64,000 nt of DNA from Enterococcus rotai (GTDB lineage: Bacteria > Bacillota > Bacilli > Lactobacillales > Enterococcaceae): NCBI RefSeq assembly GCF_001465345.1, contig NZ_CP013655.1, forward strand, positions 3,349,091 through 3,413,090. The letters are read 5' to 3'. Below, piece after piece: positions 15,677 through 25,004 of this stretch. The notes under the pieces were generated by a model that saw nothing but the letters and a program-made list of their open reading frames with translations, had not been told where the DNA came from and did not search any database. A program made the position numbers and the translations under genes. Positions within the stretch are counted from its first letter, which is position 1. Each line of letters starts with the position of its first letter.

Positions 15677-17173
15677 TTAAATAGTGTCCTCGTAACCTAA
15701 TCTAATAAATTCTTCTAGCGGTGCACCGACATCTTTCATTTTTTGAACTAATTTTTGATCTAATTGTTTTTGCAGTTCTCGATCTTTTATTGGCGAATCT
15801 TGCTCTGGATCTGTTTGATGATCAAAAATCAATGAGCCGATTTCGTAAGAATTGCTAAACGAAGTGTTCAAGGGAACTTTTAAACAGGGGAAACCATTAG
15901 TGAACGAATCCCCTTCATACAACGCTAGATTTTTTAATGAATTTTCTGGATAAAAACCTCTAATCACTGTTGGCATCAATGTATAATTGACTAAAGGCAG
16001 ATTTTCTTTATTTGCGGAGGCTTTCATATAGGTATATCGTCCATCAAACAAATTAACATGTCCACCATTTGTGCCGAATAAAATACTTTGATGGGGAATC
16101 TTTTGCTGATTGATGAGACCGAATAATGAGCGACCATCCATATTTTCAAAGGCTTCAATTCCAAAATATTCTGCTAAGGTGGGCGGTAAATCAATCGTTT
16201 GACATAATCCATCAACTCTTTGACCATTTAATTCATGATGAGGTACATGCATAAAAAATGGGATGTGAACAATTTCTTCATACATAGGTGCAACATTTTT
16301 ACCTAACCAGTTATGCTCCCCTAATAAGAAACCATGATCTGTGTTAACGATCAGTAATGTATCCTCCCACATTTCTTGCTCATCCATAAAATCTAAAACA
16401 CGCCCTAAATGATAATCACACATACTGATTAACGCGGCATATTCTTTCTGCATTTCAGCAATATCCCCTTGATATTGAGCCTTATCTTCAGCTGATAAAT
16501 GCTGGTAGACTGGCCAATACAGAATATCTTGTGTTTCTGTCAGGCGATAAAGATCTCGATATTTTTCTGGCACGAAAAATGGTTCATGAGGATCGAAACA
16601 CTCTAGTTGTAAAAACCAGTCATCCTTCTCGTGATTTTTCTGTAAAAAATCTAACCCACGATCAATCACTTGAACGCTAGACATATCAGATTCCTGCTTT
16701 ATTTGGCTACGATTGGCAAGATGTTGAATTCTTGAAATAGAATCTGCTGGTTTATTCAATGGTTGGGTATTATGATCTGCCCAATCACCCAACCTAGGAA
16801 TCCAACGATCTCCTTCCTGACCTCGAAATCCTTCCCAAGATGAATAACGATTATGATACGTAGCGCCGCCATCTTCGAAATAATGAGAATGATCTGTAAT
16901 TAGATGGGTATAGATATTTTCCTGATTTAATTTTTCAAAAACAGAATAATCAAACGCTTCTAATGGTCCCCAACAGCGATGTAAAAAATTATACTTTCCT
17001 GTATGCAATTCCCTTCTTGCTGGCATACAGGGCATACTTCCACCATAAAAATTGTCAAACGTTATACATTTTTCTCTAAGTCGATCGAAATTAGGCGCCT
17101 GGACCCAATTATTTCCATAGTTTGGTAAATAGGCTTTAGATAATGTATCAAACATAAGCATAATAGCTTTCAT
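15677..17173 (-). CDS. Cys-type sulfatase, cytoplasmic
   Basis: This 498-residue protein has the sulfatase activation motif CMPAR (49-53; consensus C-x-P-x-R) in SMPCMPARRELHTG, whose Cys becomes formylglycine. The early MLMFDT segment supplies a metal-binding Asp and VNTDHGFLLGEHNW supplies the distal Asp-His pair. No signal peptide is present, so it acts in the cytoplasm, consistent with desulfating a sulfated sugar delivered by the PTS gene just upstream. I start at the ATG at 17173 with GGGAG nine bases before. The real substrate (sulfated hexosamine or uronide-derived sugar) is an inference. Confidence 0.9.
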   Translation of the reverse strand: MKAIMLMFDTLSKAYLPNYGNNWVQAPNFDRLREKCITFDNFYGGSMPCMPARRELHTGKYNFLHRCWGPLEAFDYSVFEKLNQENIYTHLITDHSHYFEDGGATYHNRYSSWEGFRGQEGDRWIPRLGDWADHNTQPLNKPADSISRIQHLANRSQIKQESDMSSVQVIDRGLDFLQKNHEKDDWFLQLECFDPHEPFFVPEKYRDLYRLTETQDILYWPVYQHLSAEDKAQYQGDIAEMQKEYAALISMCDYHLGRVLDFMDEQEMWEDTLLIVNTDHGFLLGEHNWLGKNVAPMYEEIVHIPFFMHVPHHELNGQRVDGLCQTIDLPPTLAEYFGIEAFENMDGRSLFGLINQQKIPHQSILFGTNGGHVNLFDGRYTYMKASANKENLPLVNYTLMPTVIRGFYPENSLKNLALYEGDSFTNGFPCLKVPLNTSFSNSYEIGSLIFDHQTDPEQDSPIKDRELQKQLDQKLVQKMKDVGAPLEEFIRLGYEDTI

Positions 17174-17187
17174 TTCTATCAACTCCC

Positions 17188-18606
17188 TTAGTTAGTCTGA
17201 TGCTCTTTCCAAAAAACAAAAGTTAAAATAAATGCTACGATGAAGGCTGCAATGATCCCAATCAAACTCCCATAAAAGCCCATATCTAAACCATTTTCTG
17301 AAATACGATTTGGCAAAGCAAAAATCCCCATTCCACCTTGAGTATAGGTTTTAGATCCAGCAAATCCCATGATCGTCCCCCCCACTGCTCCAGCAATCAA
17401 CGTACAATAAAATGGTATTTTTCTAGGTAGCGTAATACCGTAGATCGCGGGTTCTGAGATACCGAAAATACCCGTAATAAAACACGGTGCACACAATGAC
17501 TTCACCTTCTTATCCTTGGTTTTCAGCATAACTCCCAATACTGCTCCCATCGTGGCGAATGGAACTGCAAACATTAACGCCATAACAGGATCATAACCAA
17601 ACGATTGAATGTTCAATAACCCGATTGGAATAAAACCCCAATGCAAGCCAAACATTACTAAAACTTGCCACAAACCACCAATGACCGCACCTGCTAAAGG
17701 TGGACTTACATTATAGATCCAAAGAACTGCTGAACTCAGTAACGAACTAGCCCAAGTTGCAATTGGTCCAATCATGATAAAGGTCAGCGGAATCACAATG
17801 ATTAAGGTGAAAAATGGCACAAAAAACATTTTAACCACATCGGGACACACTTTTTGTAGCCAGCTTTCTAACTTCGCCGCACAAAATGTCGCCAAAATGA
17901 TTGGAATAACTGATTGGCCATAACTCATCATAAGTACTGGGATACCTAGAAACTTAAAGTAGACTGGCGCTTCAAATAGTGTTCCTTGAAACATAACAGA
18001 AGGTGCGGGAGTTCCAATCAAATTGGCTAAATTTGGATACAATAAAGCAGAGCCAATCACAATCCCTATAAGTGGGTTCAAATTGAATTTTTTTGCAGAC
18101 GTATAACCTAAAGCTACTGGAAAAAAATAAAATAATGCATCGCCTACGGCCCATAATATTTGATAAGTCCCTGAATCTGGTGTAACAACACCTGTTACGA
18201 GTAAAACGGCAACAAGACCCTTGATCATTCCGGAAGCTGCTAAGATTCCCAAAATGGGAGTAAATACACTTGAAATAATATCAATCAACCGATTGAATAA
18301 ACTTTCCTGCCCTTGATCATCCGCTTCTGTTTCTGTACCCAAGTGCGGATCCGCTTGCATTAGAGCTAACTCTGATAAAACATACTCATAAACCTGACTG
18401 ACATGAGTACCAATAACAACCTGATACTGCCCCCCACTTTGCATGACCGTCACCACACCATCCAACTGATTGATCGCTTCAGTATCAGCTTTCTCTTCAT
18501 CTTTCAATTTGAAACGCAACCGAGTTGCACAATGCGTGACACTTTTAACATTTTCCTTTTGACCAATAAGTTCAACAATCGTTTTAGCTAATGGTTCATA
18601 ACTCAT
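17188..18606 (-). CDS. PTS sugar permease, EIIBC (glucose/beta-glucoside superfamily)
   Basis: The 472-residue protein has an N-terminal EIIB domain with phospho-cysteine C26 in SVTHCATRLRF, then an EIIC domain with about ten membrane segments including the conserved GISEPAIYG motif. No EIIA domain is fused, so a free EIIA must donate phosphate. It is first in an operon with the sulfatase, FGE and anSME and divergent from an RpiR regulator, which points to uptake and phosphorylation of a sulfated amino sugar or disaccharide; that substrate is inferred only from neighbours. The start follows GGGAGGG. Confidence 0.92.
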   Translation of the reverse strand: MSYEPLAKTIVELIGQKENVKSVTHCATRLRFKLKDEEKADTEAINQLDGVVTVMQSGGQYQVVIGTHVSQVYEYVLSELALMQADPHLGTETEADDQGQESLFNRLIDIISSVFTPILGILAASGMIKGLVAVLLVTGVVTPDSGTYQILWAVGDALFYFFPVALGYTSAKKFNLNPLIGIVIGSALLYPNLANLIGTPAPSVMFQGTLFEAPVYFKFLGIPVLMMSYGQSVIPIILATFCAAKLESWLQKVCPDVVKMFFVPFFTLIIVIPLTFIMIGPIATWASSLLSSAVLWIYNVSPPLAGAVIGGLWQVLVMFGLHWGFIPIGLLNIQSFGYDPVMALMFAVPFATMGAVLGVMLKTKDKKVKSLCAPCFITGIFGISEPAIYGITLPRKIPFYCTLIAGAVGGTIMGFAGSKTYTQGGMGIFALPNRISENGLDMGFYGSLIGIIAAFIVAFILTFVFWKEHQTN

Positions 18607-18630
18607 TTTGATTCCCTCCCAATCTAAAAG

Positions 18631-18735
18631 CTAAAAGAGCTCGTTTAGTCTTGATAGGAAAAAATACTTGAGGTGTTCTTTACCTCACTTATTTTTTATC
18701 TTTTTCCCGAAAGACTAGCTCTTGAAGCTAGACAA
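18631..18735. repeat. Nested stem-loop repeat, copy D (EIIBC 5' leader)
   Basis: Three-tier inverted repeat: outer AGTCT/AGACT, middle GGAAAAA/TTTTTCC and inner TGAGG/CCTCA arms, ending in GAAGCTAGA. The same architecture recurs three times at 25575-25928. It lies in the leader of the EIIBC operon. Confidence 0.65.
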
Positions 18736-18769
18736 CTCTATATGCTCATAAAATTTAAAAACCCTTCAT

Positions 18770-18784
18770 CGGAAAGCGCTTCCC
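18770..18784. promoter_or_regulatory. Possible CcpA (cre) site
   Basis: CGGAAAGCGCTTCCC fits the core GAAAGCG-CTTNC of catabolite-responsive elements and lies between the divergent EIIBC and RpiR genes, where it would give glucose repression of sulfosugar use. Confidence 0.45.
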
Positions 18785-18871
18785 GTATTTATCATAACTA
18801 TGGTAAGATAAAAAAGAAATACTTCATACAACCTTTGGGAAGGTTCCCAAGTTGTTGGGAAAGGATAAAAC

Positions 18872-19636
18872 ATGAGATTCCAGCAGCTTTTACAAAATAA
18901 AATCAACCATTTTAGCGAGACGGATAAGACGATTTGCGCTTATGTATACAACCACCAAGAGTTGATTCCTGAAATCAGTATTACAATATTAGCTGAAGCC
19001 AGTTATACATCTAAATCCTCCGTCTTAAGATTTGTGCAAAAATTAGGGTTTAAAGGGTTTAGTGAGTTTAAATATTTGATTGATTGGTACGGTGTGCAAG
19101 ATAATTTAAAAAAGCCCCTTTCAATTGAGGATGTGTCAGAACATTTAAACAGTGTCTTTTCTACTATTGAAGAAAAGAGCTTAAGCAATTTTTTTGAATT
19201 ATTAAGAAATACTCCTAGAATCTATCTTTTAGCGACTGGAACAGATCAACAAATTCAAGCTCAAAATTTTGCTCGCGCTTTTTTAAAGATGAATATTGTC
19301 TGCACCTTGATTCCTGGAAATAGTAATATAGAACTTGCTAGTATTGTTTTGGATAATATCAATAAAAATGATCTTATTATTGTTTTTTCTGGTTCAGGAA
19401 ATAATGTACAAATCAATGAATTGCTCTCGATACCACTTTTGAAAAAAACACCTATTGTGTCGATCACTGTGACACAAAAAAATTGGTTACAGGAACATTC
19501 TGATCTAAATTTTTCGATTTTAAAAAAAGATGCTGAACTAATGATGGGCTTTTCTTCCGGATTTTGTCATTTGTTGATCGATTTTTTGGCGATTCGTTTC
19601 AGACTTTATATCGAAGATTTATTAATTGAACAATAG
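18872..19636 (+). CDS. MurR/RpiR-family regulator of the sulfatase-PTS locus
   Basis: A 254-residue regulator with the RpiR helix-turn-helix at ~1-75 (ETDKTICAYVYN, then SYTSKSSVLRFVQKLGFKGF) and a SIS sugar-phosphate-binding domain at ~115-245 (YLLATGTDQ, IIVFSGSGNN). It is divergent from the EIIBC operon, so it should sense a phosphorylated sugar made by that permease and switch the operon. The ATG lies inside the stretch AAACATGAGATTCC with GGGAAAGG upstream. Confidence 0.9.
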   Translation: MRFQQLLQNKINHFSETDKTICAYVYNHQELIPEISITILAEASYTSKSSVLRFVQKLGFKGFSEFKYLIDWYGVQDNLKKPLSIEDVSEHLNSVFSTIEEKSLSNFFELLRNTPRIYLLATGTDQQIQAQNFARAFLKMNIVCTLIPGNSNIELASIVLDNINKNDLIIVFSGSGNNVQINELLSIPLLKKTPIVSITVTQKNWLQEHSDLNFSILKKDAELMMGFSSGFCHLLIDFLAIRFRLYIEDLLIEQ

Positions 19637-19687
19637 TTAACCGATCGTAATAGAGCTTTTCTTTTTAAATTAGAACATTTTGAAACC

Positions 19688-19731
19688 AAAAAAATCCAGT
19701 AACGTTCGTTTCAACGCTACCAGATTTTTTT
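19688..19731. terminator. Bidirectional terminator between rpiR-type gene and NADH oxidase
   Basis: AAAAAAATCCAGTAACGTT pairs with AACGCTACCAGATTTTTTT, with a small loop and A/T-runs on both sides; it separates two convergent genes. Confidence 0.85.
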
Positions 19732-19781
19732 AGACTAACATTACAAAATGATCGTCATAAACGCTATTGATTATTTTATAA

Positions 19782-21110
19782 CTATTTTGCATTTAAGGCT
19801 GCCATCGTAATGTAATTATACGGCTGATTAAAATGAGGTAAAAAGAATAAGTCGAGTAGTTTCAATTCATCAATCGTCATGCTTTTTTGGATTGCAAGTG
19901 AGAATAAATGAATGCCCATTGAAATATCTGTACGCGAGGACATTTGTGCACCGACAATTCGACGAGTTTCTTTTTCATAAACGATTCGAATCGCAACTGA
20001 ATCATTTTCTGTCATAAAGGCTGGCTTTTGTAAATCCGTATAGTCTGTATACAAAACGTCTATCCCGTATTTTTTGGCTGCTTCTAATGAAATTCCTGTT
20101 GAAACCATATTTAAACCAAAAATAGAAATCCCATTTGAGCCTTGGACTCCGATTGAAGCAAGAGTTGTTCCGCCAACAATATGACCAGCAACAATGCCCG
20201 TTCTGACTGCGTTGGTTGCTAAGGCAATATACGTTGTTTTCTCTAGTGCATTCGAATAAAGAGTAGCACAATCTCCTACAGCATAGACAGCAGGATCACT
20301 TGTTTGCTGATATTCATCAACAAGGTAAGCACCATTTTCAAACAATTCTAAATGATTTTTACCTAATTCATTGTTGGGTAAAAAGCCAATCGCATTAATC
20401 ACTAAATCAACTGGATATTCCCCTTTATTTGTGACGATTGCTGCTACTTTTTTTAGCCCTTTATAAGCAGTAGCTATTTCATCAAAATGTAATTCAATTC
20501 CATTTTCAGATAAATTCAGATCCATTTCATCTGTAAAATCTGGATCATAATAACTTGATAAGGAACGTGGAGCGCCGTCAAAAAGTAATACGTCTTTCCC
20601 ACGTCGTTTAATTGCCTCAGCGATTTCAACACCAATATAGCCGGCACCAATCACAGCAACTTTCCTAACTGAGTCCATTGCCACTAATTGATCTACGGCT
20701 TGTCCATCTTGAAACTTCTTTAAAAAATGGATATTTTCTAGATTATTTCCTGGTATCTGTGGCGTGATTGGAATCGATCCTGTCGCTAAAATCAATTTGT
20801 CATATTCTTTGCAGAATTGTCTGCCATCACTTGTCTTGCAAAATACTTGTTTCGCGTAAAAGTCAATTCGTTCAACTGCTGTATCTAAATAGACTTTTGC
20901 GCCCTTTTCTTCAAATTCTTCTTTATTCGTATAAAATAATTGTTCATATGATTCAATTTGTCGACCTACCCAAAGTGCTGTTCCGCAACCTAGGTAACTA
21001 AGATTGGAATTTTTATCAATCATCGTCACTTCTTGATCTGGGTAATTTTCTAATAATGCATTCGCTGCAGCAATTCCTGCATGGTTTGATCCAATGATAA
21101 TTGTTTTTTT
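19782..21110 (-). CDS. nox: NADH oxidase (FAD-dependent, CoA-disulfide reductase family)
   Basis: The 442-residue flavoprotein starts MKKTIIIGSNHAGIAAA (FAD-binding fold), has a single redox Cys (C43) in NLSYLGCGTALW, an NAD-binding fold at VAVIGAGYIGVEIAEA and the FAD-closing YAVGDCATLY. This is the pattern of water-forming NADH oxidases of lactic bacteria. The ATG at 21110 has GAAGGAGG upstream; the longer reading from 21152 runs through a terminator hairpin. It lies just after the choline operon on the same strand but behind that operon's terminator, so co-regulation is uncertain; it could supply NAD+ or scavenge O2 near an oxygen-sensitive enzyme. Confidence 0.88.
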   Translation of the reverse strand, partial: KKTIIIGSNHAGIAAANALLENYPDQEVTMIDKNSNLSYLGCGTALWVGRQIESYEQLFYTNKEEFEEKGAKVYLDTAVERIDFYAKQVFCKTSDGRQFCKEYDKLILATGSIPITPQIPGNNLENIHFLKKFQDGQAVDQLVAMDSVRKVAVIGAGYIGVEIAEAIKRRGKDVLLFDGAPRSLSSYYDPDFTDEMDLNLSENGIELHFDEIATAYKGLKKVAAIVTNKGEYPVDLVINAIGFLPNNELGKNHLELFENGAYLVDEYQQTSDPAVYAVGDCATLYSNALEKTTYIALATNAVRTGIVAGHIVGGTTLASIGVQGSNGISIFGLNMVSTGISLEAAKKYGIDVLYTDYTDLQKPAFMTENDSVAIRIVYEKETRRIVGAQMSSRTDISMGIHLFSLAIQKSMTIDELKLLDLFFLPHFNQPYNYITMAALNAK

Positions 21111-21133
21111 CATTTGGTACCTCCTTCTATTGA

Positions 21134-21180
21134 ATAAAAAAGAGCCCAGCAAAAACTAAAGATTAGTTTATTTTGGGCTC
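21134..21180 (-). terminator. Terminator of the choline microcompartment operon
   Basis: Minus strand GAGCCCA pairs with TGGGCTC around an inner AACTAAT/TTAGTTTT hairpin and runs into TTTTTT. It stands between the last shell gene and nox; 21183-21329 holds no gene. Confidence 0.85.
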
Positions 21181-21329
21181 TAAATGTAAATAAATGGCGA
21201 GAAAAAAGCAGACTACGCTATGCTTCGATCACATTGTTGCAAATTACTGTGAATTATGAAGAACAATATGATTCGATGTTGCACAACTTAAAGTATCTGA
21301 AAATTATTTTTATCCTAACCGTTTTTTTA

Positions 21330-21611
21330 TTATGCTTGCGTGATTGGCAAGATATTTTCAACTTCTGAGTGTGGACGAGGGATTACATGAACTGATAATA
21401 ATTCCCCTACACGTTGAGCTGCAGCTGCACCTGCGTCTGTAGCTGCTTTAACAGCACCTACATCACCACGTACCATAACGGTCACAATACCACCGCCAAC
21501 TAATTCTTTTCCTACTAATGATACATTAGCCGCTTTGACCATTGCGTCTGCTGCCTCGATTGAACCGATTAATCCTTTTGTTTCGATCATTCCTAGTGCA
21601 TCTGATTTCAT
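21330..21611 (-). CDS. BMC-H hexameric shell protein (PduA/CmcA type), last gene
   Basis: A 93-residue single BMC domain: [20 protein letters not shown], the hexamer-edge Lys motif near [10 protein letters not shown], and the pore loop [13 protein letters not shown]. It is almost identical to the first shell protein of the operon (36187-36462), differing mainly at a few positions and the C-terminus, so the operon is bracketed by a recent duplicate pair. It should form facets of the compartment shell. Confidence 0.95.
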   Translation of the reverse strand: MKSDALGMIETKGLIGSIEAADAMVKAANVSLVGKELVGGGIVTVMVRGDVGAVKAATDAGAAAAQRVGELLSVHVIPRPHSEVENILPITQA

Positions 21612-21638
21612 TATAATTTCCTCCTAAGATTCTATATG

Positions 21639-22301
21639 TTATTTTTTGATCACGATTTTAGTATTGGGTGTTATCCCAAGTGCATTTGCTTCTTCTGTAT
21701 CAATGTGACATTCCAAACCAGAGTTTTCAACGGCTCTAATTATGACATTGGATAAGCTGCCACCACGTTCTCCTGAAAACTCAATTGTTACTGCTTGGCC
21801 ATCATGGACACCAAATCGAACGGCTTCTGCCGGCAACATGTGGATATGACGTTTGGCAACGACAACTCCTTCACTTATTTCCGCAGAACCTTTTGGCCCG
21901 ATCAATGTGATATTCCCCGATCCAGCAAGATCTCCTGATAAACGTAACGGAGCTTTCACGCCCAGTTTAAATGAATCACTTTGTAAGATTTCTACTTGTG
22001 TTTGTTTTCTAACTGGACCTAAGATACGAACTTTTTCAATTGCACCTTTTGGTCCACAAATCATCACAGTTTCTTTACAAGCATATTGTCCAGGCTGAGA
22101 AAGATCTTTTAGCTTGGTCAATTGATACCCTTGACCAAATAATTTATCTACTTCTTGCTGAGATAAGTGAATATGACGGTTAGAAATCCCCACTGGAATC
22201 TGCTGATTATCCGTTAATTTTGTTGGTTGGATCTGATCTGTTGGAGCCAATTTTTCCAATAGTTTAGTTAGTAACTCTTCATAATTATCTATCTTGCTCA
22301 C
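21639..22301 (-). CDS. pduL: Phosphate propanoyl/acetyltransferase PduL
   Basis: The 220-residue protein has the two PduL zinc-site motifs, VGISNRHIHLSQQE and VVAKRHIHMLPAEA, in the two beta-barrel halves. It converts acetyl-CoA to acetyl phosphate and recycles CoA inside the compartment. The N-terminus, YEELLTKLLEKLAPT after the first few residues, is an amphipathic helix with the look of an encapsulation peptide. It follows the aldehyde dehydrogenase gene by 11 bases, the expected pathway partner. No acetate kinase is in the operon. Confidence 0.93.
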   Translation of the reverse strand: MSKIDNYEELLTKLLEKLAPTDQIQPTKLTDNQQIPVGISNRHIHLSQQEVDKLFGQGYQLTKLKDLSQPGQYACKETVMICGPKGAIEKVRILGPVRKQTQVEILQSDSFKLGVKAPLRLSGDLAGSGNITLIGPKGSAEISEGVVVAKRHIHMLPAEAVRFGVHDGQAVTIEFSGERGGSLSNVIIRAVENSGLECHIDTEEANALGITPNTKIVIKK

Positions 22302-22312
22302 TTCTTTCTCTG

Positions 22313-23833
22313 TTAGTTCATACTTGCTAACACTTGGCGAACTACATTTGCTAGTGTCTCTACATCAACATCATTTGCAGACGCAGAAGCAATCGTTTGA
22401 GTCGACTGGGTTGAAACTGCTGTGCGTTCTTGTGCTTCTATCTTTTCACAAGTAAAGGTTGGATCGTCTTGAACTAAAGTGGTGACTTCTTTTAAGCCAT
22501 AAGCAACTTTTTTGATGTTCAATAGATGTTTTGGTCCAACATTTTCAGAAACAGAGCTACCACCAAATGTTCCACAACCTAAGGTAAAGGAGATCGGTAA
22601 ACCGGTGCTGATCCCTGTTCCTCCTTGGCTGCCACCCGTGTTAACTAAAATTCGTGAAGCTGGTTTAGCAGCAAATTTTAGGACAATATCACGATCATTA
22701 GTATGCAAACTCATGGTATGACCAATACCGTTTTGTAATAGTTCAATGCTTAAATCACACGCTTCTTCCCAATTGTTTACAACATAGAAAGCTAGAACGG
22801 TCGTTAATTTTTCAAACGACAATGGATAACCCGCACCTACACCGCCTTGTGGACCAATCAATACTTTAGTCCCTTCTGGAACGGTAATTCCTGCTGCTTT
22901 TGCAATGACTAATGCACTACGTCCTACAAATTTTGCATTCATAGCATAACCATTTTTAAATAGTAATTGGCAAACTTTTTCAGTTTCAGCCTCTGACATA
23001 AAGTAGCCGCCTTGCGCTTTCAATTCACGAACAACTTCATCTTTATTGATTTCTTCGCAGATGATCGATTGTTCAGAAGCACAAATAGTACCATTATCAA
23101 AGGTTTTTGAAGCTATGATTTTAGCTACTGCACTTTTCACATCCGCCGTTCTCTCGATATAAGCAGGTGAATTTCCAGCGCCCACACCTAAAGCTGGTTT
23201 GCCTGAACTGTACGCTGCTTTGACCATCCCTGGTCCACCAGTTGCAATAATCAAACTCACTTCATTTGCATGGAGTAATTCATTAGTGCCAGCCATCGTT
23301 GGAATCGATAAACAGCTGATAATTCCATCAGGTGCCCCTGCTGCTACTGCTGCCCGATTCAATAAATCTGCTGCTTTTTTGGTACAATTAACAGCTGTTG
23401 GATGTGGTGAGAACACAATAGCATTTCGTGATTTCAAGGCAATCATCGCTTTAAAAATAACTGTAGAAGTTGGATTAGTTGAAGGAATAATCCCTAAGAC
23501 TAAGCCCACTGGTTCGGCAACATCGAAGGTACCTTTTTCCATATTTTCTGCTATGATCCCAACTGTTTTTTTATTTTTAATTTCTTCATATAGTAATTGT
23601 GAGGCTGCATGGTTTTTATAGGTTTTATCTAACACTTTTCCAAAGCCTGTTTCTTCTACTGCTCGTTCAGCTAGACCTACAGCATACTTACTTGCAGCAT
23701 TTTTCATATTTTGTAAAATTTGGTCAATTTGTTCTTCTGAAAAAGTAGCGATTTGATCTGCTGCAACTTTTCCTTTACGAGTCAAATCACGTGCTTCTTG
23801 AACAGAACGTAAGTCTTTATCGAACATTTCCAT
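22313..23833 (-). CDS. CoA-acylating aldehyde dehydrogenase (EutE/PduP type), active form
   Basis: This ~506-residue enzyme has the family blocks VGLVLGIIPSTNPTSTV, the catalytic Cys in FDNGTICASEQS, and GTGISTGLPISFTLGCGT. It oxidises acetaldehyde from choline cleavage to acetyl-CoA with NAD+. The C-terminal tail DVETLANVVRQVLASMN, after a Ser/Thr/Gln-rich linker, is a likely encapsulation helix. The ATG at 23833 has AGAGGA seven bases upstream; the frame reaches up to an ATG at 23851 inside the preceding gene. A second homologue at 32780 lacks the catalytic Cys. Confidence 0.93.
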   Translation of the reverse strand: MEMFDKDLRSVQEARDLTRKGKVAADQIATFSEEQIDQILQNMKNAASKYAVGLAERAVEETGFGKVLDKTYKNHAASQLLYEEIKNKKTVGIIAENMEKGTFDVAEPVGLVLGIIPSTNPTSTVIFKAMIALKSRNAIVFSPHPTAVNCTKKAADLLNRAAVAAGAPDGIISCLSIPTMAGTNELLHANEVSLIIATGGPGMVKAAYSSGKPALGVGAGNSPAYIERTADVKSAVAKIIASKTFDNGTICASEQSIICEEINKDEVVRELKAQGGYFMSEAETEKVCQLLFKNGYAMNAKFVGRSALVIAKAAGITVPEGTKVLIGPQGGVGAGYPLSFEKLTTVLAFYVVNNWEEACDLSIELLQNGIGHTMSLHTNDRDIVLKFAAKPASRILVNTGGSQGGTGISTGLPISFTLGCGTFGGSSVSENVGPKHLLNIKKVAYGLKEVTTLVQDDPTFTCEKIEAQERTAVSTQSTQTIASASANDVDVETLANVVRQVLASMN

Positions 23834-23843
23834 GTGGATTCCT

Positions 23844-24377
23844 CTATTCATTTATTATTAAACTGTCACTCAGCGCTTTTACCAGTTTTTCTTTATTTGT
23901 ACGATGGATGTTTTTTTGTGGAATGCTAAAATTGGGTTGTTCTTTTGCCAATTTTCTCAGCTCAGTGACTTTCATTTCCTGCAATTTTTGAATTAGTGTT
24001 TCTTTCGGATCGATTTCCACTGTTTCAGGACCTTCTGCTAGTTCGATCTGTTCTACGATCACCGGCTCTTCGGGTTGGCTCTCTATGGGTTCAGGTTTTC
24101 CCGCTTGATCGATAAACGCTTCAGCTGCAATATCCGGTCGTGGAATGACATGTGAAGCAGTTAAAAGTCCTGCGCCTAACCGTTGAACACTTACAACAGC
24201 GGCTTGGATAGCTGTTTCAACTGCTGCAACATCCCCTGTGATAATCACGGTATTTAATCCACCACCAACTTGCTTTTTCCCTATACAGTGAACTTCAGAA
24301 GATTTTAGCATTGTATCTGTCGCTTCGATCATTGCCAATAATCCTTTGGTTTCAATCATGCCAATCGCTTGATTCAT
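23844..24377 (-). CDS. BMC-H shell protein with C-terminal Rho-N/SAP-like domain
   Basis: Residues 1-90 form a standard BMC domain ([38 protein letters not shown]). An acidic Pro/Glu linker (~98-130) follows, then a ~45-residue helical unit with MKVTELRKLAKEQPN and RTNKEKLVKAL. That spacing resembles Rho-N or SAP/HeH folds, which bind nucleic acid. EutK of the ethanolamine compartment also carries a helix-turn-helix tail, so such extensions have precedent. Whether the tail faces in or out is unknown. The gene starts four bases after the EutQ-like gene. Confidence 0.88.
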   Translation of the reverse strand: MNQAIGMIETKGLLAMIEATDTMLKSSEVHCIGKKQVGGGLNTVIITGDVAAVETAIQAAVVSVQRLGAGLLTASHVIPRPDIAAEAFIDQAGKPEPIESQPEEPVIVEQIELAEGPETVEIDPKETLIQKLQEMKVTELRKLAKEQPNFSIPQKNIHRTNKEKLVKALSDSLIINE

Positions 24378-24380
24378 TTG

Positions 24381-24989
24381 CTAGCCCCCTTGTTTCAATT
24401 TTCCAGATAAAATAGTGGCTTTGCTTGGAGTAGACCACTTAATAGTAGACGCTTTTGGAACGAAAATTATATCGCCTTGGCTGGCATCAAATGTTATATC
24501 ATCGATTGTTACTTGAAGCCCACCCTTAACTACGTAATTTACTGACTCCGGCATATCTTCTTCACAAAAGTGACTATGATCAATTTCTAAGATCCCTAGC
24601 TGAAAATGACTTTCTTCTGATAGTAAAATTTCCTGATAACTCACACCTTCATTCCCAGCTCTTAAGGGTGAGAGTTTCACTGTGGAACCTCGGATGATTT
24701 TTAAGCCGCTTGCATGCTTTTGATACTCAAATGGAGCCTCAGCCAAACCAGACATACCTGCTTCGCTTAAAAGATTTTTTAACAAGGTCACTAAATATTC
24801 TTTGGTAATATTCTGTGTGTCAGATAAATCATTAAATTTTTCTGACAACCCTTTTTTGAAGGGCATATGATATTCGTCCGCTAAGTCTCTAGCTGAAGGT
24901 GTGATAATCGTGTCATTATCGATCAAGATGACTTGATCGCCTTTGCTCTTTAGCGTTTCGACATCTTCTGCACAAATTAGCTTTTTCAT
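24381..24989 (-). CDS. eutQ: EutQ-like cupin protein
   Basis: A 202-residue protein with a short N-terminal segment (KKLICAEDVETLKSKG, then TPSARDLADEYHM shared with EutT/EutQ proteins) and a C-terminal cupin barrel (~95-200; YVVKGGLQVTIDD, GDIIFVPKASTI). EutQ is a common compartment accessory, reported in Salmonella to have acetate kinase activity; in this operon, which lacks another acetate kinase, it could complete the acetyl phosphate to acetate step (inference). Confidence 0.85.
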   Translation of the reverse strand: MKKLICAEDVETLKSKGDQVILIDNDTIITPSARDLADEYHMPFKKGLSEKFNDLSDTQNITKEYLVTLLKNLLSEAGMSGLAEAPFEYQKHASGLKIIRGSTVKLSPLRAGNEGVSYQEILLSEESHFQLGILEIDHSHFCEEDMPESVNYVVKGGLQVTIDDITFDASQGDIIFVPKASTIKWSTPSKATILSGKLKQGG

Positions 24990-25004
24990 TTTGTCTCACT
25001 TTCT

